Source of the DNA: Gnetum montanum
Taxonomy: Eukaryota > Streptophyta > Gnetopsida > Gnetales > Gnetaceae
Direction of reading: 5' to 3'
Assembly: GCA_015680685.1 (NCBI GenBank)
Contig: MNCI01010386.1
Location: forward strand, 221,023 to 285,022
DNA length: 64,000 bases
The notes beneath the pieces are model-generated. The model ran no database searches, was not told the DNA's origin, and worked only from the letters and a program-made list of their open reading frames with translations. Positions 45,560-57,900 of the stretch are shown piece by piece. Positions within the stretch are counted from its first letter, which is position 1. Each line of letters begins with the position of its first letter. The translations under genes were made by a program, and so were the position numbers.

Positions 45560-47560
45560 ATGATGGATTTTTAAAAATCTTTTAAAACTAATTGATTATG
45601 AAAAAGGAGGAAGTTGATTAAGTACAATTACCATGTTAGCTCATGAACTAAAATTGGCTCTACAAAATAAGTTTTACTTTAGTTATTTTCATAAGATTAA
45701 ATCATGAGGAAAGATGGAAATTTTTCTAGTATGTGAATCTAATGTGACACAAAAGCTATCTTATAAAGAAGGATGCGAGAACCATAAACTGATTCTATAA
45801 TTAGGAGTGAAAGTGATTCTACATATCACATCATTACTCAAAGAAGGAGCTTGAAAATAAACATTGTTTGTAGAACCAAAATATGACTGTACCAAAAAGA
45901 ATATAAAAGGTTTTTTCAAGTTAGCTTTATTTAGATGGGAAGATTAGTAAAGTGGAAAAATGATTCTACTAGAAATATACTTTTTGGCTTTGCCACATCA
46001 ACTCATTGTATGGTACAAGTTTATATAACTTAAAAAGGATTTTATGAAAGGACTATATAAACAAACTCTTAATAAATGCTAGATGCTTGCCTACACCTTA
46101 CTAGGTTAGATATTTTTATGAGAAAAACTAAATAGAATTTGGGCCTCCAAAGAAAATCAAAGATAATTCTACAAATTATGATATCATAAGGCATGTTTGT
46201 ATGTAAAACCAAAATCCAATCTCATGAGAAATTTAATTTATTACTTTGATAAGTCAAAAATCAAAGTGATGTCATATGTTGTAATATGGAAGTTTGAGTT
46301 ATGTGATTTGTAGAATCAAAATAGGGTTCTATGAGCAAATATAAAATTGACTCTATCATGTTAGCTTCTATGTAGAATGATTGTATAGAACCTATATTTA
46401 TCTATATAAACAAGCTTAAAATTAGTTGTAAAAGCCATGTCATCAAAACACATTAAAACAAGCTTGTGTATAAAGTTAAACTTTAGTTCTATAAGAAATC
46501 TCATTTTTACCTCTACCAAGTTAGCATTCAAAGTGATAAATTGAAGTAGGTGACTCTTAGAACCTGAATTAGGATTTGCAAAAAGCTTCCAAAATAGTTC
46601 TATCATGTTAGCTTTAGAAAAAAAACATTGCTTATGGAGTTAAAATTTATTTCTAGTTGTAAGCAGGAAAGTGGCTCTACGACATTATCTTATTCATAGA
46701 ACCAGTTTATGGATCCAAAATTCAGCTCTACAAATGCATTTAAAATTTTCTTTGCAATGTTAGTTAATGAAAGTGCAATTACCCCATTAAACTAAGTTTG
46801 TTTTCAAAATAAATATTTAAGGATTTTAGCATGATGGCTTTTATGAAAAGAAAGTTCCTAGGATCAAAACAGTTCAAAATGACAAATGAATAGAAGAAAA
46901 GAAGCATCACTCATAGACCTAAAATTTGGTTCTACAAGCAAGTGCGAAAGTAGTTCTACCATGACAACTTATTTCTAGAACCAATTTATGCAACCAAAAT
47001 TCAACTCTAAAAATAGACATAAAAATCAATTTTATGAACCATATAAGCTTTGAAAAATTAATAAGCTCATCAAATTAGGAATAATAAATCCAAAAAGATG
47101 GACCTCAAGGAAATTCTACCATGTTAGCTTCTATATAATGCTAGTTTATAGAACTAAAAATTAGTTCTATAAAGTAAAGACTAAACTAGTTCTATAAGCT
47201 ACATCGAGATAAAAAGAGATCATTTTGGATCCACCAAGGACTACAAGCTTAATTTTCTCACATGCACATTATATTTGAATACAGCTTAGCATATAATATG
47301 GCCTATAGAATTAAAATTTGGTTCTATGAATGAATTCTTTGATCAATCCTCCATGTTAGCTCCTTTGTAGAAGAAATAAATAGAATCCAAAATCAACTTT
47401 ATAAGAAAGCTTCAGAGGGATTCTAGAAGTTGATGTTAGCATAAGAAGATTAAAAATAAAAGTTATAAGCCATCACACATATTAGTTCAAATGATTCTAC
47501 AAATGAATTCTTTGAATTTTAAGAGTACCACATCAACAAAAATGGAATAAAAATGAATTC
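45560..47560 (+). repeat. Degenerate repeat field with palindromic AGAACCAAA core
   Basis: Recurring words are GTTCTA(C/T), CCATGTTAGCTTCTATGTAGAA, TATAGAACCAAAAT and TTTGGTTCTA. They occur at roughly 45780, 45870, 46310, 46350, 46490, 46590, 46660, 46700, 46940, 46970, 47130, 47160, 47310, 47370 and 47500. The commonest pair, AGAACCAAA followed by TTTGGTTCT, is an inverted repeat. Units are ragged (about 80-200 bp) and strongly diverged. Confidence 0.65.
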
Positions 47561-47913
47561 TTCTATATAGTAAAGTATCCACTTAAATTAAGCCCTAGAT
47601 ATGTTGAATAAGAGCTAGGTTGGCTAATGTAAGGATGGGATAATAAGTGTAAATATTTTAATAGAGTAGCTTAATGAAATCAAAACTTTTAACAATATCA
47701 AGAAATGAGTCAAAAAATCTATCTAAAAGTGAGGGAATTAAAGAACAAAGCTTTGAATATTAATAAGAAAAAATAAGATAGATTTTAAATGTGTAGCCAT
47801 TAACAAGTAAAGCTAATATCTAATATAGAGCTTAGCAATCAAATAGCTCTATCATTGAAGGGAAAAGAAGTGTCTCTAGAGTTTTCACAAAATCCATTAG
47901 AAAAACAACCAAA

Positions 47914-48372
47914 ATGTCTCACAAAGAGAAGGAAGAAGTGCCTTAGAAATTTTAGGACATCGATACCTTTGCTTTGTCTAAGTAGTTGCAATAGTTGAAC
48001 TTAAATATTTATCAGCTTTAATAATGGATTGATGTCATGTGGTTAGAGCTAGAAGTGGAAGAAGTGAACTTATTTAGTTTTGACAAAGATCATGATTTAA
48101 TAGAGAAATTAGGGCTTTAGTCTACAAAGTTAATGGAAGAATGGTGGAAGAGATATGAGAAAATAGGACTCCACAAGCTTGGATTTAGGTCCAACGCAAG
48201 CCTTATTAGAGATGTTCTAAATCACCTTATAGTAGAAATGGTATACAAAAAGAACAAGTTACAATTTAAGGAAAATAGAATGCTACATTGATATTAGTGT
48301 CAAGAAGGAATACAAGACCTATGGAATTATAAAGCCAAATATTATAGAGATAAAAGCTCATCAGTTCAATGA
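47914..48372 (+). pseudogene. Second unrecognised reading frame
   Basis: A 153-codon frame from ATG 47914 to TGA 48370-48372 with about nine internal stops, clustered in the first third. The open part reads WIDVMWLELEVEEVNLFSFD, then STKLMEEWWKRYEKIGLHKL and NASLIRDVLNHLIVEMVYKK. Amino-acid composition is protein-like (W, charged, Leu/Ile periodic). No known family recognised. It lies downstream of the repeat field on the same strand as the Tat-like pol. 48373-48762 shows nothing further. Confidence 0.4.
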
Positions 48373-48767
48373 GAAAGTACTAAGAAGTAGGTTTTGGAGC
48401 CACCCCAAATCTAAAAAAGCTATTAAGCTACCATCACCTAATTTAGCAAAGACCTTAGGGTACAAGAATGTCATTCCCAAGGCTTTAGAGATTAGGTTCC
48501 CTTATAAAATTTTCATTTTAGCTTTAAATTTTTTCTTTTGGCTACAATGTTAATTTAGTTGCTAGTTATCATGTTTTGGCTTGTGTAGCTTTAGAAAATA
48601 AAAGATATTTCATTCCTATTTAGTATATGAACAATGCATTATAGTAGAGTATTTTAGAAATCCATGAACAATGGGTTTAACTAAGTTTAGGATTAGTTTT
48701 ATTAGATTATCTCCTAAGTGAATTTTTAAGCCTAAGGGAATGGCCTTAATTTTTGTTGATTATGCAT

Positions 48768-49710
48768 TGGTGAGTGGTGAAGGTACCCCTATGCCCAACC
48801 ATATGAGCATTCAAGTGTGATCTAGTCAAATTCTATAGACTCTAGTTTTTGCTACACTAGTCTTCTAGGAAGTGAACCTTAACCTAAGGTTGTTTGTTAT
48901 CTTCCCAATTATACTTGTGATGCTCATGGTATGGTTAAGTGTAATTGAGGCATATGATTTTTATATTTTTGTATTTTATGTTCTTTGGTGCTTAAAGTAA
49001 AGAGATGAAGTAATTTAACCATTAATTTAGTCTAACTAATTAACTAATCTCTAACTAGTCCTAACATAAGCATTCAGTTTCAATTTCCATACATCTCTTG
49101 AACCTACGTACCCATTGTTGGGTTACCAAGTGCTATGCTACTGGGTGCACCAAGCAATAATGTTTGTAGGATTACCAAGAACATTCATGTTTACACTCAA
49201 AGTGGTCATACTTATGTATTTAATCTATTATGTTAATTAAATTAACTAATCACTTAAGATCTAATTTATCTTAATTAACTTAATTAATGAAATAATTAAT
49301 AAAAACAATAAATGCATAAATAAATAATTAATCTGTTCTAAGTGCTATAAGGTTTGAGCAAAAGGCTTGTCTTTAATGCCATATGAATTAGTATGGTTTA
49401 GGTACAATAGTGCTCTAATAAAGACCCGTACACTTTCTAACTCTTACTGTAGGTACTCAAAGGAAAATTCTAACTTTCAAATGTACAAAATGTAAGAGCT
49501 CTACTACTATGTTGACTTGGATTCCCATAAACACCACTGGGAGCTTGTATTTATAGTTTTTACTATAGTACTACATCAACAAGGCCTAGTAGACATAGTA
49601 AATGCTACATTGACACAACCCCATCGATGGGGCAACACCACATAAATGGGGCCCTATTGATGAGGCCATGTCAATAGGGGCCCATTGATGTAACACTTTG
49701 ATTCTCATCA
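48768..49710 (-). repeat. 3' LTR of the 12 kb Athila-like element
   Basis: It starts TGGTGAGTGGTGAAGG and ends GATTCTCATCA. TATAAATA (sense) at 49548-49555. U3 palindrome words CCCCATCGATGGGG (49621-49634) and GGGGCCCTATTGATG lie at 49600-49690. Confidence 0.9.
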
Positions 49711-51575
49711 TACCCCCACAACCAAATGAAAATTTGTCCTTGAGTTCCCTTAATTCTCTTGATGGGTATGATTCAAGGCCTTTTGAATCTTGTGCTATGT
49801 GGCCTCTATCAAGGATCGGTAGAACACAGCCATCTCCATTTCACCCTCAACCCCTTTTAGTTTAGTGTGAAGTTATTTCATAGCTTCATCTCTTATCAGT
49901 GCTAGGTTGAGAAATGTAGGGTCAACAATCTGGGCTCTTAACTGAACAACTTCCATAGCCAAGCATTCATTCATCTCTTTAGCTATTTCATGTAATTTTT
50001 CCAAGATGATATTCTTGCCCCTTGCCTTGAGCAACTTCAACTAGGTTGTAGTAATATTATTTAGAAGGTCAAAGACATCTGGAAGTAGTTGCCTAGTTTC
50101 CACTAGTTAGTCCAATAGTTCTTCAGGTTGCACTACATTTCTTCTACTTCTTGTGGTTCCTATAGATATCTACACATCCTTGAGTGCAGTGATGTTTGGT
50201 GCAGATGCCGCAGGTGCATTAAGTGTTTTGGAAATATGGTTAGCAACCATTTCTGCTACAGTCTTCTACCCCTAGTGCTGCATCACTAACACAATTTCTC
50301 CTTCATCCTCCTCCAAGTGCATCCAAAAGGTTTCCACATTTTTAGAGATTTTTGGGAGTGGTTGTTGTTCTATGAGAGATATTATGACCTCTTAGGTACT
50401 TAGATTCAATCTCACAGGGAGCTATGTTCTTTGGCCTGAGAAGATGGATCCACCTCCACCCATCAAGATAATTGTTTGGGCCACCTCATTAAGGTGACTC
50501 ATTATTGGTCTATACATAGATGGTTCCCCTTCACCTATCCCTACTTGTTACTCTCGTTCACTCAAGAGCTATTCTCAATATTCATGCAATCATTGGGTAG
50601 TTGTAGCAACATCTGGTATAGTTATTTGAGTGGTAAGTGGAGGTGGTGGTTGCTAATCCTCTTCTTGTATAGTCATTGTAGGTGTCATATCTTTCATCAT
50701 TTTTTCCCAGTTGGTGGCTAAAACTTATTGGATGACATCATTGGTTTAGTGGGCTATTTCTCCCCTTCAACAAAGTTTCCTAATGAGGCATGAAAAGGGG
50801 AGTTCCTTCCTTGCACATTCATTTTCTTTAAATTACTTCTTTATCTCTAGATAGATCAGGTATGGAAGGTTGATGGGGAATCTCCCACTTAGAGTGGTGC
50901 ATACTTAGGTAGAGAATGTAGTGATTTTGCTTGGCCTGATTGTGGGATTAAGGTGAAAGGTTGCAATCTTGTAGTGGATCCTCCCTGCCAGTGTCATCAC
51001 ATCAAAATCCTTGCAGTCAACACCATAACACCAATAAATCCATTCTTTCTTTATAATGGGATCTCCCTACATTGGGATCTTAGTAAGATTTTTCCCTTTT
51101 TTGGGCAACCCAAGTACTATAGTAATGACCTGCATTGAGTAGGACACCGAGATGTCCTTGATTTTCGCCATTGATCTAGGCTACCTATTGTTCTAGAATA
51201 GGAATTTCTCTCCTATGTAGTACTCCTTGGTGGAAATGATGATTGGCCACATGGGAATGAACCAAAGTTTAACTCTTGGAGAACTATTTTCTGGGCCTCT
51301 TATGATTTGATTTGATTCAGGCAAGCCTCTATCATGGTCACCTCTAGATTTACTTGTGGTGCTGGTGCATCATCTCGATGGAAGTGTTTTGTTGCTACTA
51401 TTGGTTCTAGAATCTATCTAATAGATTCCACTTCTACCTCTTCCCTAAGAAGACTTGTAGTGTGGATTTCCATTAGTTCTTCTTAGGCCTATTCTTGGCC
51501 TCTTTCCATTCTAGGCTATTTCTCCCTTGGTTGAGACAATCCTACTTCTTGCATGTGCTTTCCTTTTGGTGCCAT
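49708..51575 (-). pseudogene. Post-pol ORF (Athila ORF3-type)
   Basis: The start is the ATG complement at 51573-51575 (MAPKGKHMQEVGLSQPREK). The frame can be followed to a TGA at 49708-49710, which is the first codon of the 3' LTR; the last residues are NSRTNFHLVVGV. Blocks in order: EEVEVESIR; ISTKEYYIGEKFLF; MAKIKDISVSYSMQVITIVL; IIKKEWIYWCYGVDCKDFDV; LSGRFPINLPYLIYLEIKK followed by CARKELPFSCLIRKLC; then a long helical region with FWMHLEEDEGEIVLVMQH and VVQLRAQIVDPTFLNLALIR. The LPF..LI..LC block is the kind found in Athila post-pol ORFs and plant transposon-type proteins. No membrane segment seen. About 43 bp are missing near 51258 relative to the left copy. Function unknown. Confidence 0.65.
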
Positions 51576-53620
51576 TTGCAGTCACAACACATCCATGGAT
51601 TAGTAGATATAATGTGTAACTATAAATATTTGAATATATTCTCTCACTAGTTATTTACACTAGGGCTAAAGTAGGACCATGGAAAATTGATTATTTTATT
51701 AATTATTTATTTGTAAATGTCATTGGATCTTGTTTGAAAGGTTTAACTCTTGTAATTTGATGTTTAAGAGTTGATTTATTACTTAAACCTTTGTGGGAGT
51801 TAGAAAAATGGAAAAACATTTTCTATCAAAAATGGCATATTTGTGGCCCCCACAATGAAGAGCTTACCTTTGATAGCTACAAAGTCAAAGAATGGAGTGA
51901 TTTGGATAAACAATTAGGAAGTTATGATCTCTAGAAGGTTTTGGGCTTTGAAAAATTGAAAAAATTTCTTAGTGTTTATGAGAAAATGTAAAATTTTTCC
52001 CTTATGTTGATGGGGCCCCATATATGGGGCCTTGTATATAGGTCTGCTGCATTGACAGGGCCCTATATATGAAGCCCATAGGCAAAAATTTTGAATTTTG
52101 AATATCTTGAAAAATATAAGGGATTTTTTAATGAATTTGGGGTCCATGGAATCCTATAAAAGCCAAGAATGATAAAATCATTAAAGAGGATCTTTGAAAT
52201 CTCAAAAATTGAAAAATTTGATGGAGAATGTGTTTATAAAGAAAATATGTAAAGGAGCACATGGTGTGATGCAGAAGATGGATGTATGAAAGATTCTAAT
52301 TGCAAGAATGTCTAAGGATAAGGTACTTAATGAATCCAACCAAAAGATACGCAAGTGGGTCCTCCCCATAGTAGACACATGTCTTATTTGCACTTGCATA
52401 ACCTGAACCTAAGGAGTTTTTGGGTCCCATACTGATTAATGGTCAATGAAAGTTAAGGACCAAAACCTAGAAGATTCTACCTAAGAATTCAAATACATTA
52501 AACTAGGACATAGAATCAAGAACATGGACACCAACAACAAGGTGAATTATGGTAAACATAGATGGATGATAGAGAAGATGGAATGGAATTCCAAACCAAG
52601 GTCATAAGAAGTCCCTTATGGATTTTTTGTTTAAAATGACCTAAGAAGATCCATCCTTAGTCCAGACCAAAACCAACCTCTTTTAGTGACTTTACATTGT
52701 TACTCTAAGATCAATCCATCCCCTCAAGATACAAGAGTGATCCCATAAAACAACCATCATTCCATAAAGAGGAGAAAAGAGATGTAGAAGGTGAGAGAGG
52801 GCCTTAGTTAGAGTGGACTTTTAAGCATGGGTAACATGTATTTCCAGTTCCATAACCAATGCTTGTAGCCTATTTATTTGTCTAAGGAGTGTGCTTTGAA
52901 TTTCCATCATTTTTTTGTATTTATTTTTTTGTTTTTTTCTTTTTGGATAGGAATCACACCATGCAAAGATGTTGTTTGACTTCCTATTATTGGATGATAT
53001 GGAATGGTAAGAAGTCCATGAAAACACTCAAGCACCCAAGTAAGTAGAAGAGTACAAAGAGTATTGAGTCTCCTTGAAGTCACACCTTGTGCAAATCTTT
53101 GAATCCTTCCCAATTCTAGAAACTACCAAGGTCATCAATTTATTAAAGGTTTATTTAATGAAAGGGATCTTAAACTTCCAAAATAAGGAAAACCATAGAG
53201 TTTGTGAATGGGTTTATGTCATGGACTCACTACCTATTCCATGAAAAAGAAACCATGACTGAGCCATCAGTACAAAAATAACCATTAGTAATAGCTATAG
53301 CACCATTGTGTTTTGTTGGCATCAAGTACATTTATTAGAAAAAAATTAAAAATCACACTAAAAAATAAAGTAAAATATATAAGAAAGTGTAAAAATATTC
53401 ATGAGAGATTTAAAAATACTAACAATGATGTAAAAAAATGGTCTAAAATAGGAAAAATATTTAAAATAAAAAAGATGTAAAATAAACAACTATAAAGATA
53501 AAAATGTGTAAAAAAATTAGAAAAATTGAGGGATCATATGGATGATTAGCATGGATGTCCATCTCCCCCATGATTGAGTTGGAAGGAGGAGATCTAAAAA
53601 ATTAAGCATGGTTATCCTTC
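51576..53620 (-). other. Athila spacer between integrase and post-pol ORF
   Basis: No coding content recognised. It is homologous to 952-3254. A degenerate A-rich minisatellite lies at 53340-53520. GGGTCCTCCCCA at 52349-52360 is shared by three copies. Confidence 0.6.
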
Positions 53621-53829
53621 CATTTAGGTAATCATTGCATTGGCTTGCTTAGGCTCATGGAAAGGTTTTACTTATTGGATGTTGACCAACTACTTTCTAT
53701 TTGGGCTTTCAGGTTTGTATATGGTCATGACCTCATAAGGAAAGGTTTCATCAATTATATAATGTCCCTCCCATAATGTTTGAAATCTTTTTTTCTAAGG
53801 TACATATGTGGGGTTCCAGTAGAGAACCC

Positions 53830-54850
53830 TATCTCCTGGTTGAAATTTCACTTTCTCTATTCTAAGGTCATATCATTGTTTGTTGAATGCATTGTGCACT
53901 TCATTCTAAGATAGTTCCACTAATCAATTTTTTTCTAGCATTTCGAGTTTGATTATTCTTTCTTTTTATGCTAGACTTAGGTCAAGGTTCAGTTCATAGG
54001 CTATTGAGAGTCTACAGAGCTTGGATTGAATTAAGAGCTTTGGAAGTTCTTTGTACACTGGCTCGTAGGGAGAATAGCCAATAGGAAGTTTCCATGTTGA
54101 GTGGTAGGCCCAAAGGACATAATTGAGTTTTGTGCTCTAATCTCTCCTATATTTACGTATGATCCTTGTTAGGATCTTTGTGATCTCCCTATTACTTGCA
54201 TTTTCTTGACTGTTGGTTTGGGTGTGATAGGGTGTTGTTAAGTTATGTTTGACCCCCAAGCATTGCATAAGTTTTCGAAAGGTGGCACCTAGAAAATGAG
54301 TTCCATTATTAAAAATTAGTGCACATGGCACCCAAACCTTTTTAAAACATTTTTTTTTGTACAAATCTAGTAGCAATGGATGATGTACAATCAGTGATGG
54401 CTACTACTTCTACCCATTTTATGTAGTCATCAATTACTATGATGATATACATCTTTTTATTAGACATGGGTGTGATGGGACCTATGAAGTTAATGCTACA
54501 TATGTCAAAGAGTTCTAGTGGTTGAATCCACTATTCAATATCCTCCATTCATGTAGTCATGTTACCATCTCTTTGACAGTGTCCAAGATCAAACAAACTA
54601 GTGGGAATCCCTAAATATTGTAGGCCAATAGTATCTCGCCATCAGGATTTTCATGTCTATGCACCTTCCTACATAGTGGCCTCCACAAGTGCCTTTGTGA
54701 GAATCTTGGAGAACATGTAGTTGATTTGCATCAAGGACACACCAACAAACTAAGCCATTAGCACACACCTTGTAAAGGTGTCCATTTATTTCCATGAAGT
54801 ACTTTGTTCGATGAAGAAACTATTATTTCTTCCTAAATTCCAAATCTTGA
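53830..54850 (-). pseudogene. Integrase relic (Athila-like)
   Basis: The zinc-binding domain at 54795-54598 reads LHVLQDSHKGTCGGHYVGRC then KILMARYYWPT, the H..H..C..C region of Ty3/gypsy integrases. The core at 54376-54137 reads LIFNNGTHFLGATFRKLMQC, LGVKHNLTTPYHTQTNSQEN; the conserved DNG is NNG, so a catalytic Asp is lost, and the Glu lies in SQEN. Frames between are broken. It is the only Athila integrase in the window. Confidence 0.85.
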
Positions 54851-54989
54851 GGCATCTTTTGAGTGAGAAGGTAAGTGATAATGCCATCACACCATTTTGT
54901 TTTAGTGGAAAATTGGTCATTTATTTCTTCTATAAAGAGGAGTTCATCTAGAAATTGGTTAGAGAGTGGGCTCTCCTCCTCTTTATTAT

Positions 54990-56560
54990 TCCATCTTAAC
55001 TAAGAGAGATGGTTAGTGACCACATTCTTAGTCCCTTTCCAATCTATCATTGTAAGATAACATTCTTACAAGATCATGATCCATAGTATGATACAAGGAC
55101 TCATTTTTGGCTTATTCATTAGGAAGTGGATGGCACTATGATTGGTGTGCACAAATACCTTATAGCTAAGCACATAGTGCTTAAACCTTTCCAGAGCATA
55201 CACCATTGCCATTAGTTATTTCTTAGTTGTGTATTTCAACTACGCACCCATAATGCTTTGTCTTGTGTAGTGGATGTAATATGAATGTTTCTTATTGTCA
55301 AACTATGTAAGAATGGCTCCCAAGGCATAATTAGATGCATTTGTCATTATGTGAAATGATCTAGACTAGTTTGGTACTTGTAGAATTGGAGTTTTCATGA
55401 ACTTGTCCTTTAGATATTGGAATACATGTTTGCACTCCTTAGTATAGATGAAAGGAGCATCTTTCTTCTTAAGCTTAACCAATTACTTTGCAATCTTAGA
55501 GAAATTCTCTATGAACTACCGGTAGTAGCCAGTGTGTCCAAGGAATGATCAAATGTCTTTGACTATCTCTTGTTGGCATGTTCTTCCATGGATGACCCTT
55601 ATCTTTTAAAGGTCTACCTCAATCCTTTCTTGTGAAATTTTGTGCCTTAGTACTATGCCTTCTTGGACCATTAAATAGATTTTCTACCAATTGAGCCTAA
55701 GTTTTATTTAATGCATCTTTTTAGTACTTGCTCATGGTGGTCCATGGCTTACTCAAATATAGCCCTATAGGTAAAGAAGTCATCCATAAAGACTTCTATC
55801 CCACTACCAACATGCTATTGAAAAATACTAAGGACCAGCCATTAAAATGTTGTAGGGGCATTGCATAGACCAAATGATCTCTAACAATATTCAAAAGTTC
55901 CCCAAGGACTCATGAATATTTTCTAGGCTTGATCTTTTGGCACAATTTGGATTTGGTTATAGCCACTACAACCATCCAAGAAGCTATAATAACAATGCCC
56001 AAAAATGGTGTCCAACACTTGGTCCAAAAATGGCAATAAAAAATGATCTTTAAATGTTGCCATATTCAATAGCCTAAAGTTGATGCAGACCTACCACTTG
56101 TCACCTTTCTTTGGCACAATTATGAGTGGGCTAACCCACTCACTATCCATGATGGGATAGATGAACCCTACCTTAAGGAGTTGTTCTATTTCTTCATTGA
56201 TGATTTGGTTTAACTTGGGGTTTAGCTACCTCTATGGTTGCCTTCTTGGCTTCATGGTGTAATTGGTGTAGATGTGATGTTAGCATATTCATGGATCAAT
56301 TCTAGTTAGTTCAGGATATGGCCAAGAAAAGACTGTTAGCCATTTGTTGATCACTTGCAATAGCTTATCTTTTGATTTAGGAGCAAGATTTTCATTAGTG
56401 ATAACCAACTTGCCATTGTTTAAAAATGCATACTCCATGAAAATTGGTAGAGTTTTTAACTCTAGGGGCTCCTACTTGAAATTGTTAGAAATTTCCAACT
56501 CTCCCCAATAGGTATCATCATCTTCATCATTAGAGAGTTGGTGATGAACTTTCTCAAGTT
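54990..56560 (-). pseudogene. RT-RNase H relic (Athila-like)
   Basis: The RT catalytic box at 55779-55790 reads FMDD within EVFMDDFFT, the Athila form. The start region near 56150 reads IYPIMDSEWVSPL. RNase H at 55210-55080 reads MVYALERFKHYVLSYKVFVH and SAIHFLMNKPKMSP. The catalytic Asp pair is kept, but stops and shifts break the frame many times. Confidence 0.85.
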
Positions 56561-57900
56561 CATCCATGCCTTCGACATAAGCATATGTTAGGCTCTTAGT
56601 TAGTTCCATGCATAATGTGCTACTATTTGAGTCAGCTGTTAGCCACTACGTGCCCTCTTATCTTGTGGCTGCTATATATAAGAATCTTTGGATATCTATT
56701 TCTTGTGCACACTAGTTGCATGCTTTGATGAATGTACTCTTAATTGACTAGATTCTCTACATGCAATTGCACCTGTTAGCGCTATATGTGATGCATGGAA
56801 CATGCTTCTTCTCTAGTCATCCAAATTCATTTTCCTTGGAGGTTTCCAAGGAGAGGTTCTTGATGCTCATTCATGCATTAACTATGCTTAACCAAGCCCT
56901 TTTCATAATGATGGGGAAGTCACCTTTGTAGTTCTCTAGCTTGATCACTAGAAAATCAGTAGGATAGGACCACCCACAAACTATGATCATAATGTTCTTC
57001 AGTAACCCCAAGGGGATAGTGATTGATTAGTTTACCAATTCTAAATAGATGTTTCTATTCTTGAGAGGTGGTAGGTTCTAGGCCTTATATATTGCATGGG
57101 AGATAAGATTGACATCAAACCTAGAATCAAGAAGAGCCTTTCATGGCTCATGTCTAACAATTTGCAAGTAAATAAGAGGACTTCATAGGTTAGATATTTT
57201 CGTGGAAAAGATACCAGCCTTGATCCAATCAGAAACAACATGAGTTAACATCATGGTGTAGATTTGAGATGTCATTTGGTTTCAATGATACTCGAATGTG
57301 TTTGATGCAGAGGATGAGGATGTTGGAGATGTAGGGTGACTAGTTGCATTAGGTTGTGAGGGTTTGGAAGGATTTTTGAGTTAGAAAAAGAGTTGTTTCC
57401 TAGATCAATTATCAAAAAAACTTAGCTAGAAGGCTAGTTATGAATGTATAGTGCTCATAGAATTTCATTGCTATGACTGTGGGGGAATTTCACCCTACAT
57501 GGATGAAGTAGGAGGTAACTAGGTTGAGGATAGAGGGACGTGTGCAAATGGATTTAGAGGGTGGTAAGGATATGGGTTCTTCCCTCAAGTAGAAGGTGAA
57601 TGAGTTTGATGGTACTCTAGAGGGTAATAGTGATGCTCGAATGATGCATGGATTGCAACACTTTTTAAAGCAATGGATTGCTGAACATAGTATCTGTATG
57701 GATCTGATTGCTTGTAAGGGTGATATTGTCTTGGTGGTGGCATTCCCCATGATTGTGGTTGACGCCACTACTAGTATTGCTCATATGATCATGGTGGAGC
57801 TTCATTGAGATAGTAGACTTCTTGTTGTTGGTGGAATTACCTTGGATTGCCTTGAGGATGAGGTAATCATTTGGGTACTTTCCTCCATGCTAGTTGAGGA
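56561..57900 (-). pseudogene. Aspartic protease relic (Athila-like)
   Basis: The active-site region (plus 57120-57128) reads ALLDSRFDVNLIS. The Asp-Ser is kept but the Gly-Ser that follows is Arg-Phe. The Pro/Gln-rich linker to gag lies at 57300-57900. The plus-strand frame at 57596-57808 is its antisense. Confidence 0.75.

Noticed and set aside
49708-51575. Post-pol ORF as a true envelope gene
   Set aside because: I could see no signal peptide, membrane segment or Cys pattern. The recognisable block fits a plant transposon-type protein instead.
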